Positions 31,701 to 35,084 are shown, numbered from the stretch's first letter. The stretch: 64,000 nucleotides of DNA from Bathynomus jamesi (GCA_023014485.1 JAJOZX010002364.1:577001-641000), one strand, 5' to 3'. The notes: generated from the letters alone by a model not told the origin. Numbers and translations are program-made.

Positions 31701-33069
31701 ATGGTGTGTTACAGTCATATTTTAAATGCAGAGTGTGTGGATCTAAGTATTCCTACGATGAATCAAGGTAGAGATTTCGATGCCAAAAACGAGTAACTGA
31801 TAAGAAAAATAAACGCCGGCGATGATGTGCATTTTTGATATCTCAATTTAGAGATACATGGTTAGGTGAGGCTCGGATATCTCGATCTCTTAACTTGCGT
31901 AGGTTAGGTAGGTTCTTGGTAATTATGTGTTTTAAGTAACTCAGTCATTTTACACACCAAAATACATTTTTCTAGTAGTATTTGATATGATTTGTTCAAA
32001 TATGACCATCCAACAAAGTTATAGTACTTTGAAGTTTGGCTCATTTTCAAGGGAAATGGAAGTCAAAATCTAAGCAAAACACATCAAATATTACTAGGAA
32101 AATGTATTTTGGTATTAATTAACCTAACCTAACCTAACCCTGGCTAACCTAACCTAACCCTGGCTAACCTAACCTAACCCTGGCTAACCTAACCCTGGCT
32201 AACCTAACCTAACCCTGGCTAAACTAGCCTAACCCTGGCTAAACTAGCCTAGAGTATATTAAATCCTCAAAATAATATTCGCACCGTTCACATGTCATCA
32301 CCACAAACATCTATCAAAAACTAACAGAAGTAGACTAGCAACTTAAAAGGCCTAAGAACTTAAAAAATCTAGCTCATATATCATGTTCTCATGACGTCAC
32401 CAATCAAAATATTGGAAGGGCGGGGAAAAAATGCAAAAATGTCATAATATTCAAATGTACATAATTTGTTAAGTACGCATCTGCGAGCATAGTGACATAT
32501 GAAAATGATGAGAAAATTATGCTTTAATATTTTATAATTATATTTGCTTTTGATATTCTGAGTGCGATAAAACTCATATTAACCAGGTTCTCTAGCAATT
32601 TTGATGCCAAAATACATTTTTCTAGTAGTATTTGATGTGCAATGTTAAAATCTGGCCTTCATTTTATGGGGAAATGAACCAAAATATGTTAAAACTTTGA
32701 AGTCTCATAACTTTTGATTGGTTCATTTCCACATAAAATGAAGGCCAATTTGAACAAAGCACATCATACACTACTAGGAAAATGTATTTTGGCATCAAAA
32801 TTGGGTGGAGGCCGTAATATCCATATTTACCCTAAACAGTTGTATGTTAATTAGCTGACTTCAGATTAACGTTCTGCTAGATTTTATTATTGTAAAATAT
32901 AGCTCATGACTTGGATAACCTCAATAGGCTCCAGTGGCTTAATGTTTTGGAAATGAAATGTAATGTAATGATATTGTTACGGTAGGCTACTCACATTTTC
33001 CCGAACGCCCGGTTCATCGTACCCAGTGTCAATGTACGGCAAAGCATCAACAATGATATCCTGGCTCAT
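6613..33069 (-). CDS. BCAS2: Pre-mRNA-splicing factor SPF27 (BCAS2 family), five exons
   Basis: Spliceosome subunit of the Prp19/NTC complex, nuclear. Coding exons, in order: 33069-32995, 13960-13868, 7752-7580, 7254-7144, 6778-6613, total 618 bp or 205 codons plus stop (human BCAS2 has 225). Family signatures are [20 protein letters not shown] at the start, then [67 protein letters not shown], and [20 protein letters not shown] near the C-terminus, which forms the usual coiled coil. All exons join in phase. Intron 1 is about 19 kb and is transposon-filled; intron 2 is about 6 kb. No frameshift or stop, so it looks functional. Confidence 0.93.
7144..7254 (-). CDS. BCAS2: BCAS2 coding exon 4
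   Basis: Acceptor AAAG before GATTATGAATTTGG; donor GTAGGT. Encodes [20 protein letters not shown] then [16 protein letters not shown], matching the family's NLELMS...AWK block. Confidence 0.9.
7580..7752 (-). CDS. BCAS2: BCAS2 coding exon 3
   Basis: Acceptor CCAG before ACAGACGTTATG. Encodes [16 protein letters not shown] through [10 protein letters not shown]. The donor is GTTTGA, weaker than the GTRAGT sites of the other exons; it is chosen because it joins exon 4 in phase and keeps the conserved R before the NLELM block. Confidence 0.9.
7811..8668 (-). mobile_element. Mariner-like element with long inverted repeats
   Basis: Ends TACAAAGTCC... and ...GGACTTTGTA, with inverted similarity extending about 100 bp inward (CATATGAAAGCATAATTATT on the left is mirrored near 8565-8600). 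The terminal TAs fit a TA duplication. The interior carries a decayed transposase on the minus strand. Inserted in BCAS2 intron 2, only 58 bp upstream of the exon 3 acceptor. Confidence 0.8.
7920..8515 (-). pseudogene. Tc1/mariner transposase remnant
   Basis: The minus strand around 8160-8070 reads [20 protein letters not shown] and then DYFLW, the conserved block around the third catalytic Asp of Tc1/mariner transposases. Farther 5' (8200-8500) shows only diffuse similarity with frameshifts. It is not the same family as the intact copy at 45678-47062 at nucleotide level. Confidence 0.65.
8746..9350 (+). repeat. Two tandem tRNA-derived SINE copies
   Basis: The first copy (about 8746-9067) begins with an A-box-like TGGTATAGTGGTTAGCATCG and a B-box-like GGTTCAATTCCCAG; a second tRNA-like unit follows (GACCTAGTGGTCAAGCC ... 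GAGATCAAGTCTGGG). The second copy (about 9068-9350) repeats the layout from GGTGTAGTGGTTAACATCGC. Both contain TTGGTAGATAAATGG-type linkers and the tail CTGAGGTCTAAGGTGGAGTG or a variant. RNA polymerase III boxes are inferred by resemblance. Confidence 0.75.
9420..9622. repeat. Hairpin MITE of about 200 bp
   Basis: Left arm (from ATGCAAGGAACG through ACTCACTATAGTCC) is mirrored by the right arm (GACTATAGTGAATTTAAC through CCATGCAC). No coding capacity; superfamily not assigned. Confidence 0.6.
9667..9712. repeat. (TA)n microsatellite
   Basis: Uninterrupted TA dinucleotides for about 46 bp, followed by a short CA run. Confidence 0.95.
9719..10049. repeat. MITE with ACAGTAGACTC termini
   Basis: Ends ACAGTAGACTCACAACTTAC and GTTGCGAATCTACTGT form inverted repeats; flanking dinucleotides are compatible with a TA target. 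The same family occurs in opposite orientation at 15452-16460, where it carries a further insertion. Non-coding. Confidence 0.7.
10055..10640 (-). mobile_element. CR1/jockey-like LINE 3' end, 5'-truncated (family A)
   Basis: The minus strand encodes the reverse-transcriptase C-terminal tail: [17 protein letters not shown] followed by a frameshift, then [33 protein letters not shown] and a final [15 protein letters not shown]. The rest down to about 10055 is 3' UTR shared with copies at 53813-54500 and 59830-62345 and the fragment at 55722-55826. Truncated near 10640 and frameshifted, so inactive. Confidence 0.8.
10642..11140. repeat. hAT-like terminus and (GT)n/(TA)n microsatellites
   Basis: 10642-10716 is rich in TATCGG/TATCAGTATCGG motifs similar to the terminal region of the hAT at 36011-37318, so it is probably a solo end. 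A (GT)n run lies at about 10904-10957 and a (TA)n run at 11101-11140. No gene seen. Confidence 0.5.
11143..11350 (+). repeat. 5S rRNA-derived SINE
   Basis: The head resembles 5S rRNA: GATCAGCAAAGTTAAGCAAC matches the box A region and GGTAGTAGTTGGCTGGGAGA resembles the intermediate element/box C region (consensus GGTTAGTACTTGGATGGGTGACC). The tail CATGGTTCAGATCCCACGTG and AAGCTGTAGGTC is shared with the tRNA-headed SINEs here. A second copy is at 40930-41133. 5S-headed SINEs are known as SINE3-type elements. Confidence 0.75.
11577..11868. repeat. 20-bp minisatellite, about 15 copies
   Basis: Unit CAATTCCGGTTCAAGTCAAA repeated head to tail; nearly all copies are identical and one (near 11761) lacks a single G. 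Such uniformity suggests recent expansion. Confidence 0.97.
12312..12913. mobile_element. Small DNA element with CGTATTTCC termini
   Basis: Ends TACCGTATTTCCTGGCGTA on the left and TACGCCGGGAAATATGGTA on the right are inverted. This TIR type (CCGTATTTYCCGGCGTATAA) is widespread in metazoan MITEs. It has been split by the 12415-12841 insertion. Confidence 0.7.
12415..12841. mobile_element. hAT-like MITE of the GGAGTCGGAGTCG family
   Basis: Ends CAGGGTTGTGGAGTCGGAG and CCGACTCCACAACCCTG, with a perfect 8-bp TSD GTAGGAGG (12407-12414 and 12842-12849). The interior shares TGTGGTGGTGATGAAATGTC with the copy at 15594-16250. Nested inside the 12312-12913 element. Confidence 0.85.
12914..13867. other. 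BCAS2 intron 2, nothing recognised
   Basis: Intronic sequence between the 12312-12913 element and BCAS2 exon 2. No exon, TSD-bounded element or RNA gene seen. Confidence 0.5.
13868..13960 (-). CDS. BCAS2: BCAS2 coding exon 2
   Basis: Acceptor CAG before GCATTAGCAATGG; donor GTAAGT. Encodes [20 protein letters not shown] then [11 protein letters not shown], the family's RYRPTKNYL block. 31 codons, phase 0 at both ends. Confidence 0.93.
14293..14675 (+). pseudogene. hAT transposase, N-terminal piece
   Basis: Reads ...[20 protein letters not shown] then [20 protein letters not shown] and [20 protein letters not shown], the region before the catalytic core in ZBED-type hAT transposases. At 14675 it is cut by the 4380-bp insertion. 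Across the TSD AAGA the frame continues exactly into 19060 (...KLEE then [12 protein letters not shown]...), so the host ORF was open when the insertion occurred. Confidence 0.85.
15452..16460. mobile_element. ACAGTAGACTC MITE interrupted by another MITE
   Basis: Ends TACAGTAGACTCGCAACTTA and TTGCGAGTCTACTGTA are inverted repeats with TA at each edge. It is the same family as 9719-10049, reverse orientation. Between 15594 and 16250 it contains a hAT-like MITE; removing that gives about 350 bp, similar to the intact copy. Confidence 0.75.
15594..16250. mobile_element. hAT-like MITE of the GGAGTCGGAGTCG family
   Basis: Ends CAGGGTTGTGGAGTCGGAG and CGACTCCACAACCCTG; TSD CCTATAAC at 15586-15593 and 16251-16258, perfect. 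An internal second terminus at 15690-15717 suggests a nested or rearranged copy. Holds (TA)n arrays at about 15801-15950. Confidence 0.85.
16500..17457 (-). pseudogene. Transposase-like gene of the 4.4-kb element, broken
   Basis: Three minus-strand frames in order: 17457-17182 (starts [20 protein letters not shown], with a CATCRNIL cysteine pair), 17176-16775 ([20 protein letters not shown] then [10 protein letters not shown]), and 16648-16500 ([20 protein letters not shown], then a block with [16 protein letters not shown]). I recognise the blocks [13 protein letters not shown] and GTHSVCVCTxHQN from repeat-encoded proteins of other invertebrates but do not know an established superfamily name. 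The C-terminal part is missing, probably lost where the MITE at 15452-16460 sits. Confidence 0.6.
17502..17932. mobile_element. hAT-like MITE rich in AATTACAATTA
   Basis: Ends CAGGGTTGGGTTCAATTAC and TTGTATCCAACCCTG, with a perfect 8-bp TSD TTAAAAGC (17494-17501 and 17933-17940). Interior of AATTACAATTA-type repeats. Non-coding. Confidence 0.85.
19056..19858 (+). pseudogene. hAT transposase, central piece
   Basis: Reads [20 protein letters not shown] then [21 protein letters not shown], and in a second frame [20 protein letters not shown], all conserved blocks of ZBED-type hAT transposases (the SDIWT and D..TRWNS regions). Frameshifts near 19320-19380 and stops near 19726 break it. It ends where LINE sequence begins, about 19859. 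Confidence 0.85.
19859..20914 (+). mobile_element. Non-LTR LINE, 5'-truncated (family B)
   Basis: Starts in the reverse transcriptase: ...[20 protein letters not shown] (the usual FADDT has become FAHDT), followed by [10 protein letters not shown] and [14 protein letters not shown]. The C-terminal tail gives [53 protein letters not shown], and [12 protein letters not shown]. Stops and frameshifts make it inactive. Inserted into the hAT transposase. A second copy of this family is at 28066-28640. Confidence 0.8.
20988..21033 (-). ncRNA. Hammerhead-like motif, left copy (inverted)
   Basis: Reverse-complement duplicate of the right-hand motif with the same pairing and the same two deviations from the hammerhead core. 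Sequence identity of the two copies may reflect recent transposition rather than selection. Confidence 0.4.
21756..21799 (+). ncRNA. Hammerhead-like motif, right copy
   Basis: TCCAC (stem I), CCGAGGA in place of the CUGANGA core, a 6-bp stem GATGCC/GGCGTC with an AGTG loop, then GAAA, a one-pair stem III (C-T-G), the cleavage triplet GTC, and GTGGA closing stem I. The order matches a type I hammerhead with a short stem III as reported in Penelope-like elements. Deviations: U4 is C, and one extra G precedes stem II. An inverted identical copy is at 20988-21033. Confidence 0.4.
21843..22515 (+). pseudogene. hAT transposase, C-terminal piece
   Basis: Starts [20 protein letters not shown], corresponding to the LDPRYK block. 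An acidic low-complexity stretch follows (about 21960-22060), then the dimerisation region in a shifted frame with [18 protein letters not shown] and [16 protein letters not shown], matching the SERVFS...R..L.......LLFL..N signature of the hAT C-terminus. At least two frameshifts. Confidence 0.8.
22516..23106. mobile_element. hAT-like MITE
   Basis: Ends CAGGGCTGGCTCAAGG and GGGCCGTTCCTG, both near GCCCGGGG motifs; perfect 8-bp TSD CCTACACA (22508-22515 and 23107-23114). Nested in the large hAT just after its transposase remnant. Non-coding. Confidence 0.8.
24213..24262. repeat. (GT)n microsatellite
   Basis: Uninterrupted GT dinucleotides for about 50 bp. Confidence 0.95.
24325..25477 (-). 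mobile_element. hAT-like element with duplicated end
   Basis: Ends CATGACTCCAGATT and AATCTGGAGTCATG; perfect 8-bp TSD GTGGAAAC (24317-24324 and 25478-25485). The right-hand 137 bp (25341-25477) also occurs inside as a direct copy at 24418-24554, so the element has two right ends. Between them, on the minus strand, is a small zinc-finger reading frame. Tandem AGTAAAAGTA-type repeats fill 24915-25090. Confidence 0.75.
24569..24895 (-). CDS. Small zinc-finger protein in hAT-like element
   Basis: 108 codons starting [14 protein letters not shown]. Residues about 20-45 contain [20 protein letters not shown], a CxxC-x(12)-H-x(6)-C pattern that resembles a degenerate BED or C2H2 finger. Lysine- and serine-rich after that. 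The frame closes just before the internal copy of the element's end. Probably the N-terminal fragment of the element's transposase; function not assigned. Confidence 0.45.
   Translation of the reverse strand: MDPNIDEVGEKSEGVKRGYFCGQCKNKYSKKQNWEEHFNSKKNICYNTRGPRVWAHSLDIAVKKYQDEVQQRDTAKQSFSLFTKCASARPQKNEPTSSTANLENKTFH
25777..25946. repeat. Long hairpin H1a
   Basis: Arms 25777-25857 and 25868-25946 are imperfect reverse complements. The arm carries TTTTTCTGGTCAATTTTTAG and TTTCCTGCGCAAATGTGTAG. The second half matches the M3 hairpin (30725-30897). No TSD fixed. Confidence 0.75.
26065..26390. repeat. Two adjacent hairpins with a Merlin-like left end
   Basis: Begins GGTAATTATTGAATGTTTCA at 26065, a Merlin-like terminus also seen at 31205-31252. 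It is followed by hairpin 26100-26250 (arms with AATACATTTTTCTAACG and similar) and hairpin 26275-26387 (arms with GGTTTTTGATGTAGTTTGAA). A G-tract (26042-26065) precedes it. Probably a damaged Merlin-like copy interrupted by M2; a related inverted segment lies at 27215-27295. Confidence 0.5.
26399..27147 (+). mobile_element. Merlin-like element M2
   Basis: Ends GGTTAAGATTCAGTAGAACA and GTTCTACTGAATCTTTACC; perfect 8-bp TSD CCTAACAT (26391-26398 and 27148-27155). TIR about 35 bp. Contains a short zinc-ribbon-start ORF (26698-26838) and a long hairpin (26921-27111) abutting the right TIR, the same order as M1, M3 and M4. Confidence 0.82.
26698..26838 (+). pseudogene. Merlin-type transposase N-terminus, truncated at CPxC
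   Basis: ATG followed by 46 codons ending ...[11 protein letters not shown] and a TAG. Compare M3, where CPKC is followed by the rest of the ribbon. The ribbon's second cysteine half is absent, so no stable zinc site is expected from this copy. Confidence 0.45.
27321..28057 (+). mobile_element. Internally deleted mariner with 150-bp inverted repeats
   Basis: Ends TACAGGGTGGGCCGAAAGTC and GACTTTCGGCCCACCCTGTA, with inverted arms about 150 bp long (27321-27470 and 27910-28057). TA at both edges. It keeps only the 5' part of a transposase gene; the catalytic region is deleted. Another mariner family than 45678-47062. Confidence 0.88.
27504..27785 (+). pseudogene. Mariner transposase N-terminal HTH fragment
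   Basis: 93 codons: [20 protein letters not shown], then a helix-turn-helix with [20 protein letters not shown] and a GHPK linker, as in the DNA-binding half of Tc1/mariner transposases (similar layout to the intact protein at 46888-45830). Stops after about residue 93; all catalytic Asp residues are missing. Confidence 0.85.
28066..28640 (+). mobile_element. LINE family B 3' end, 5'-truncated
   Basis: Encodes [40 protein letters not shown], and in another frame [20 protein letters not shown] with [10 protein letters not shown], so it is the same family as 19859-20914. After the coding region comes GGTGACAAGCTTGACCTTTG and a terminal (TAAGG)n-like run before a (GT)n/(TA)n array. Confidence 0.8.
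28660..28735. repeat. (GT)n(TA)n compound microsatellite
   Basis: GT repeats followed by about 50 bp of uninterrupted TA. Confidence 0.95.
28898..29178. repeat. Small element with repeated CAATCCCAGAATAGGCACCT
   Basis: Inverted ends GGGTCAATCCCAGAATAGGC and GCCTATTCTGGGATTGATCC. At least three further direct variants lie inside (about 28929-28951, 28959-28981, 29099-29150). No convincing TSD. Non-coding. Confidence 0.6.
29299..29816 (+). mobile_element. Tigger/pogo-like MITE with transposase C-terminal fragment
   Basis: Ends TACAGGTGAACCCCGCTTAA and TTAAGCGGGGTTCACCTGTA, with TA at each edge, typical of Tigger-like elements. Internally 29519-29563 reads [14 protein letters not shown] and a stop, like the C-terminal tail of Tigger/pogo transposases. 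The catalytic domain is deleted. Confidence 0.75.
30054..30250. repeat. Pogo-like MITE
   Basis: Ends ATAGTAATACCTTGAACAGC and GCTGTGCAAGGTATTGCTGTA are inverted repeats. About 197 bp, non-coding. Confidence 0.65.
30290..30460 (+). CDS. Merlin/IS1595-type zinc-ribbon mini-protein
   Basis: 56 codons, uninterrupted: ...[20 protein letters not shown] then [14 protein letters not shown]. CPxC-x(14)-C with FRCRKK and a basic tail is the zinc-ribbon layout of IS1595/Merlin transposases, which normally continue into a DDE domain. Here the ORF ends at once (TAA 30458-30460). GTATGT at 30453-30458 could instead be a splice donor. It is either a decayed first exon or a stand-alone DNA-binding peptide. 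Confidence 0.5.
   Translation: MIRHIALDEDKSLDLFFNHRIIKTSVTCPKCNSAYILRKDQKVFRCRKKNPKNKRM
30725..30897. repeat. Long hairpin of Merlin-like M3
   Basis: Arms 30725-30802 and 30817-30897 pair almost perfectly over about 78 bp (for example TTTCCTGTGCAAATGCGTAG with CTACGCATTTGCACAGGAAA). The loop is about 14 nt. Confidence 0.9.
31205..31252. repeat. Minimal Merlin-type palindrome
   Basis: GGTAATTATTGAATGT and ACATTCAATAATAACC are inverted around a 16-bp centre. The right end matches the left end at 26065. Probably an extreme internal deletion derivative. Confidence 0.5.
31631..31825 (+). pseudogene. Merlin/IS1595-type zinc ribbon, one stop codon
   Basis: Reads [15 protein letters not shown]..., then [17 protein letters not shown], a TAG at 31769-31771, then [17 protein letters not shown] and a TGA. 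Ribbon cysteines CxxC ... C are in register with M3 if the stop is read through. The basic KKNKRRR tail is conserved. Confidence 0.5.
31961..32103. repeat. Hairpin inside Merlin-like M4 (left)
   Basis: Arms with ACCAAAATACATTTTTCTAG and its mirror near 32085-32103 pair over about 65 bp with mismatches. Confidence 0.75.
32113..32253. repeat. Interstitial telomere-like repeat
   Basis: CCTAACCTAACC units interspersed with CCTGG to give a roughly 20-bp higher-order unit (TAACCTAACCTAACCCTGGC). (CCTAA)n, i.e. (TTAGG)n, is the ancestral arthropod telomere repeat. Lies within M4. Confidence 0.85.
32600..32800. repeat. Hairpin at right end of Merlin-like M4
   Basis: TTTGATGCCAAAATACATTT and its mirror pair; arms about 90 bp, including GGCCTTCATTTTATG and its complement. 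Adjacent to the right TIR, as in M1 to M3. Confidence 0.85.
32840..32977 (+). mobile_element. LINE family C 3' end, left copy
   Basis: The plus strand ends in AAATGAAATGTAATGTAATG, a LINE-like short-repeat tail. Upstream, ATAGCTCATGACTTGGATAA and neighbouring sequence is inverted relative to 33476-33632. The copy continues to the left of M4 (31318-31353), so M4 inserted into it. Its 3' end stops about 17 bp from the BCAS2 exon 1 donor. Confidence 0.6.
32995..33069 (-). CDS. BCAS2: BCAS2 coding exon 1
   Basis: Starts at ATG (33069-33067) and encodes [20 protein letters not shown] then GVREN; donor GTGAGT. 25 codons, phase 0. The start is set by agreement with the conserved [10 protein letters not shown]-terminus of the family. 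The exon is bracketed by two LINE 3' ends in opposite orientation. Confidence 0.92.
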
Positions 33070-33475
33070 CGTTACTTATTTAGAACTTCCAATGTGATTC
33101 TCTCTTGCTGAGAAAGTGCTAGTCTTGCTATCAATGTAAACAAAATTACAAAGCAACTGCCTGCCAGGCCTCTTTCTCTAGTCTTTCGAGCTTCAAAATC
33201 TTTGTTTTTTATGTTCTTTTTTCATCTAACTACAGGGAGCAGCCATAAATTGCAATGTTTAGGAGGGGGCTTCTGACCGACACAGTAGATTGGTTGGTAT
33301 TTCATTTTTTCATTTTACGGCCTCAGTCCAACCAAATCCTACTAATATCTAGCAGACCACGCTTGTACAAAATTTCATACACGTTTGTTAAGAAAAAAAG
33401 TCAGTTAGTCAATAAATTTACAAAATAACATAACCATCAAAACTTTAAGCTCACCCGAAGACAGGAAGGCAAAAC

Positions 33476-33960
33476 TTTACATTACATTTCATTTAGAAAA
33501 CGTGAAGCTACTGGGGACTATTGAGGTTATCCAAGTCATGAGCTATATTTTATAATAATAATAATAATAATAATATAATAATAATAATAAAATCTTGCAA
33601 AACTTCAATCTCAAGTCAGCTATTTAACATACAACTATTTACTACTACCAAGTAGCCTACAGAACTTAAGCTAAGAATATACAGTATTTACAATCTACAA
33701 ACTATCTCTTTCATTCATGAAAGTGTCCAAATTTTTTTTAACATATCATATGGCAAATCATTTCAAAAATCTACTACTCTATGACTGAAAAAGTACTTTC
33801 ATTGATGAAGTCTACAGGTCTGTTTTCTAATTTTCTTATAATGCCTTTGTGAATGTACATTTAAAATCTGAGAGATTCGTAAGCCACTAATAAATATTAG
33901 GCTATGCACCACTGACTTAACATTTTCTGGTCAAAATCTTTTGTATGAAATTATTTACAT
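33476..33960 (-). mobile_element. LINE family C 3' end, right copy
   Basis: The minus strand encodes a reverse-transcriptase C-terminal tail ending VKKNLDTFMNERDSL and a stop near 33710, followed by a 3' UTR and CATTACATTTCATT (tail, plus-strand view). A (TAA)n run at 33550-33590 lies inside. Inverted relative to the copy at 31318-32977; together they flank BCAS2 exon 1. Confidence 0.6.
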
Positions 33961-34035
33961 GGTATAATGCAACTGGAGATAGACGAGATATTGGCAGGCC
34001 TTGGTCCAGCTGGGAGCACTGAGAAGGGCGGTAAT

Positions 34036-34441
34036 TACAAAAGATTTGTATACAGTATCAGCTAAATGGGTAAGAGCGTGGAAAAACGATTGAAGGAGCA
34101 CAAGATGCCAGGTTTGCTGACGAATCCATTGCAATTTTTAAACACGTCCAACATAATAGAGTAATTTAGTTAATTGGAATGAAAAGAAAATAGTTCTTAA
34201 TTCAAATAATTGCATCAAAAGATTAATAGTCGAGTCTGCTTTAACTGGAGTTCTTCCAAACTTCAATTTGTCAAAAGGAAATTATAGATTAAATGCAGCG
34301 ATAATTAAGGAAGGTGATGACAAATTACACCCCAATTACCCGAGCTCCAACCTTCCAATATTTAAGGACCTCATTTGTCTTTATTTCTTTCATGATATAA
34401 CTGAAAAATGCGTGAAATATCGAAACTTGTTTTGCGAATAT
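34036..34441 (+). pseudogene. Penelope-like GIY-YIG endonuclease remnant
   Basis: Frames give DLYTVSAK, GKSVEKRLKEHK, then after a shift DESIAIFKHVQHNRV, and VNWNEKKIVLNSNNCIKRLI with VESALTGVLPNFNLSKGNYR. The order GxxxxxRLKEH ... HVxxxxHxxxW ... R..ES.L......N is that of the C-terminal GIY-YIG domain of Penelope-like retroelements. Frameshifted, and without a preceding reverse transcriptase. Confidence 0.55.
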
Positions 34442-34681
34442 TAACAAAAGGTTCTCTCATAGTGTTTTTATTCAGTTAGTTAAGAAATCTTTTATTAAAT
34501 TTAAACAAAACGTTTGTTGAAGGCTTTTTGCTAGAACTTATTTATTTGTTGAAAAGTGTTTATTTATTTTAGCTGTTTTAATTTTTTTCTTTATACAGTA
34601 TATATATATGATGAATAAAACCACGAAGGAAAGGAAACACAGAATGGTGCTCTTATATATATATATATATATACACACACA

Positions 34682-34817
34682 CATTCAACTGCAAAGAACA
34701 CGCAGTATAAATAACGTAAAGAACGACGCTTGTATAGGAGATATTCTGCGCGGAATATCTCCTATACAAGCGTCGTTCTTTACGTTATTTATACTGCGTG
34801 TTCTTTGCAGTTGAATG
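34682..34817. repeat. Perfect 65-bp-arm palindrome
   Basis: Left arm 34682-34746 and right arm 34753-34817 are exact reverse complements, separated by TGCGCG. The arm contains AACGTAAAGAACGACGCTTG followed by TATAGGAGATATTC. The same arm sequence reappears at the end of the tRNA-like unit (35016-35049) and in the foldback at 56837-57036. Confidence 0.97.
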
Positions 34818-34903
34818 TATATAATGTTACGGCATGCAAGAGGTGCCCCCTTGGGGCATTGGTTTCTGCGAGTATGTAGAAGAATTACGGCATTTGGAAG
34901 TGT

Positions 34904-34979
34904 GAGGCCCATGGTGTAATGGTATCGCATCTGACCGGCAATCGGAAGATCCCGGGTTCGATTCCCGGGTGGTTACCTC
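34904..34979 (+). tRNA. tRNA-like sequence, probably a repeat-borne pseudogene
   Basis: A box-like TGGTGTAATGGTATCGCATC and B box GGTTCGATTCC; T arm CCCGG/CCGGG closed; anticodon stem TCTGA/TCGGA around loop CCGGCAA (anticodon would be GGC, but position 33 is C, not T). Acceptor pairing is partial (GAGG with CCTC). It is followed by a T-rich tail and sequence shared with the palindrome arm. The related copy at 56911-56963 has T33 but lacks the T arm. I read it as a tRNA-derived repeat rather than a working tRNA gene. Confidence 0.4.
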
Positions 34980-35058
34980 ATTTTTTCATTTGTTTCGTTC
35001 TCTCTCTCGTCTTGCGCGGAATGTCTCCTATACAAGCGTCGTTCTTTACTATATATAT
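34977..35058. repeat. Tail of tRNA-headed foldback repeat
   Basis: TTTTTTCATTTGTTTCGTTC, CT-rich tract, then CGGAATGTCTCCTATACAAG and CGTCGTTCTTTAC. Homologous to the right arm of the foldback at 56964-57036. Confidence 0.8.
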
Positions 35059-35084
35059 ATATATATGATATATATATATACACA

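Larger units (their letters stand above)
31354..32831 (+). mobile_element. Merlin-like element M4
   Basis: Ends GGTAAATATGGATATTACGG and CCGTAATATCCATATTTACC; TIR runs at least 30 bp to GGCCTCCACC. Perfect 8-bp TSD CTAAACAG (31346-31353 and 32832-32839). Contains a broken zinc-ribbon frame (31631-31825), a hairpin (31961-32103), an interstitial CCTAA-type tandem repeat (32113-32253) and a second hairpin (32600-32800) abutting the right TIR. Confidence 0.85.

Noticed and set aside
32113..32253. Chromosome end (true telomere)
   Set aside because: Unique gene sequence continues on both sides, and the array is short and degenerate.
34904..34979. Functional tRNA-Ala(GGC) or tRNA-Arg gene
   Set aside because: Position 33 is C, acceptor pairing is incomplete and the unit is part of a repeat with foldback relatives; kept only as tRNA-like.
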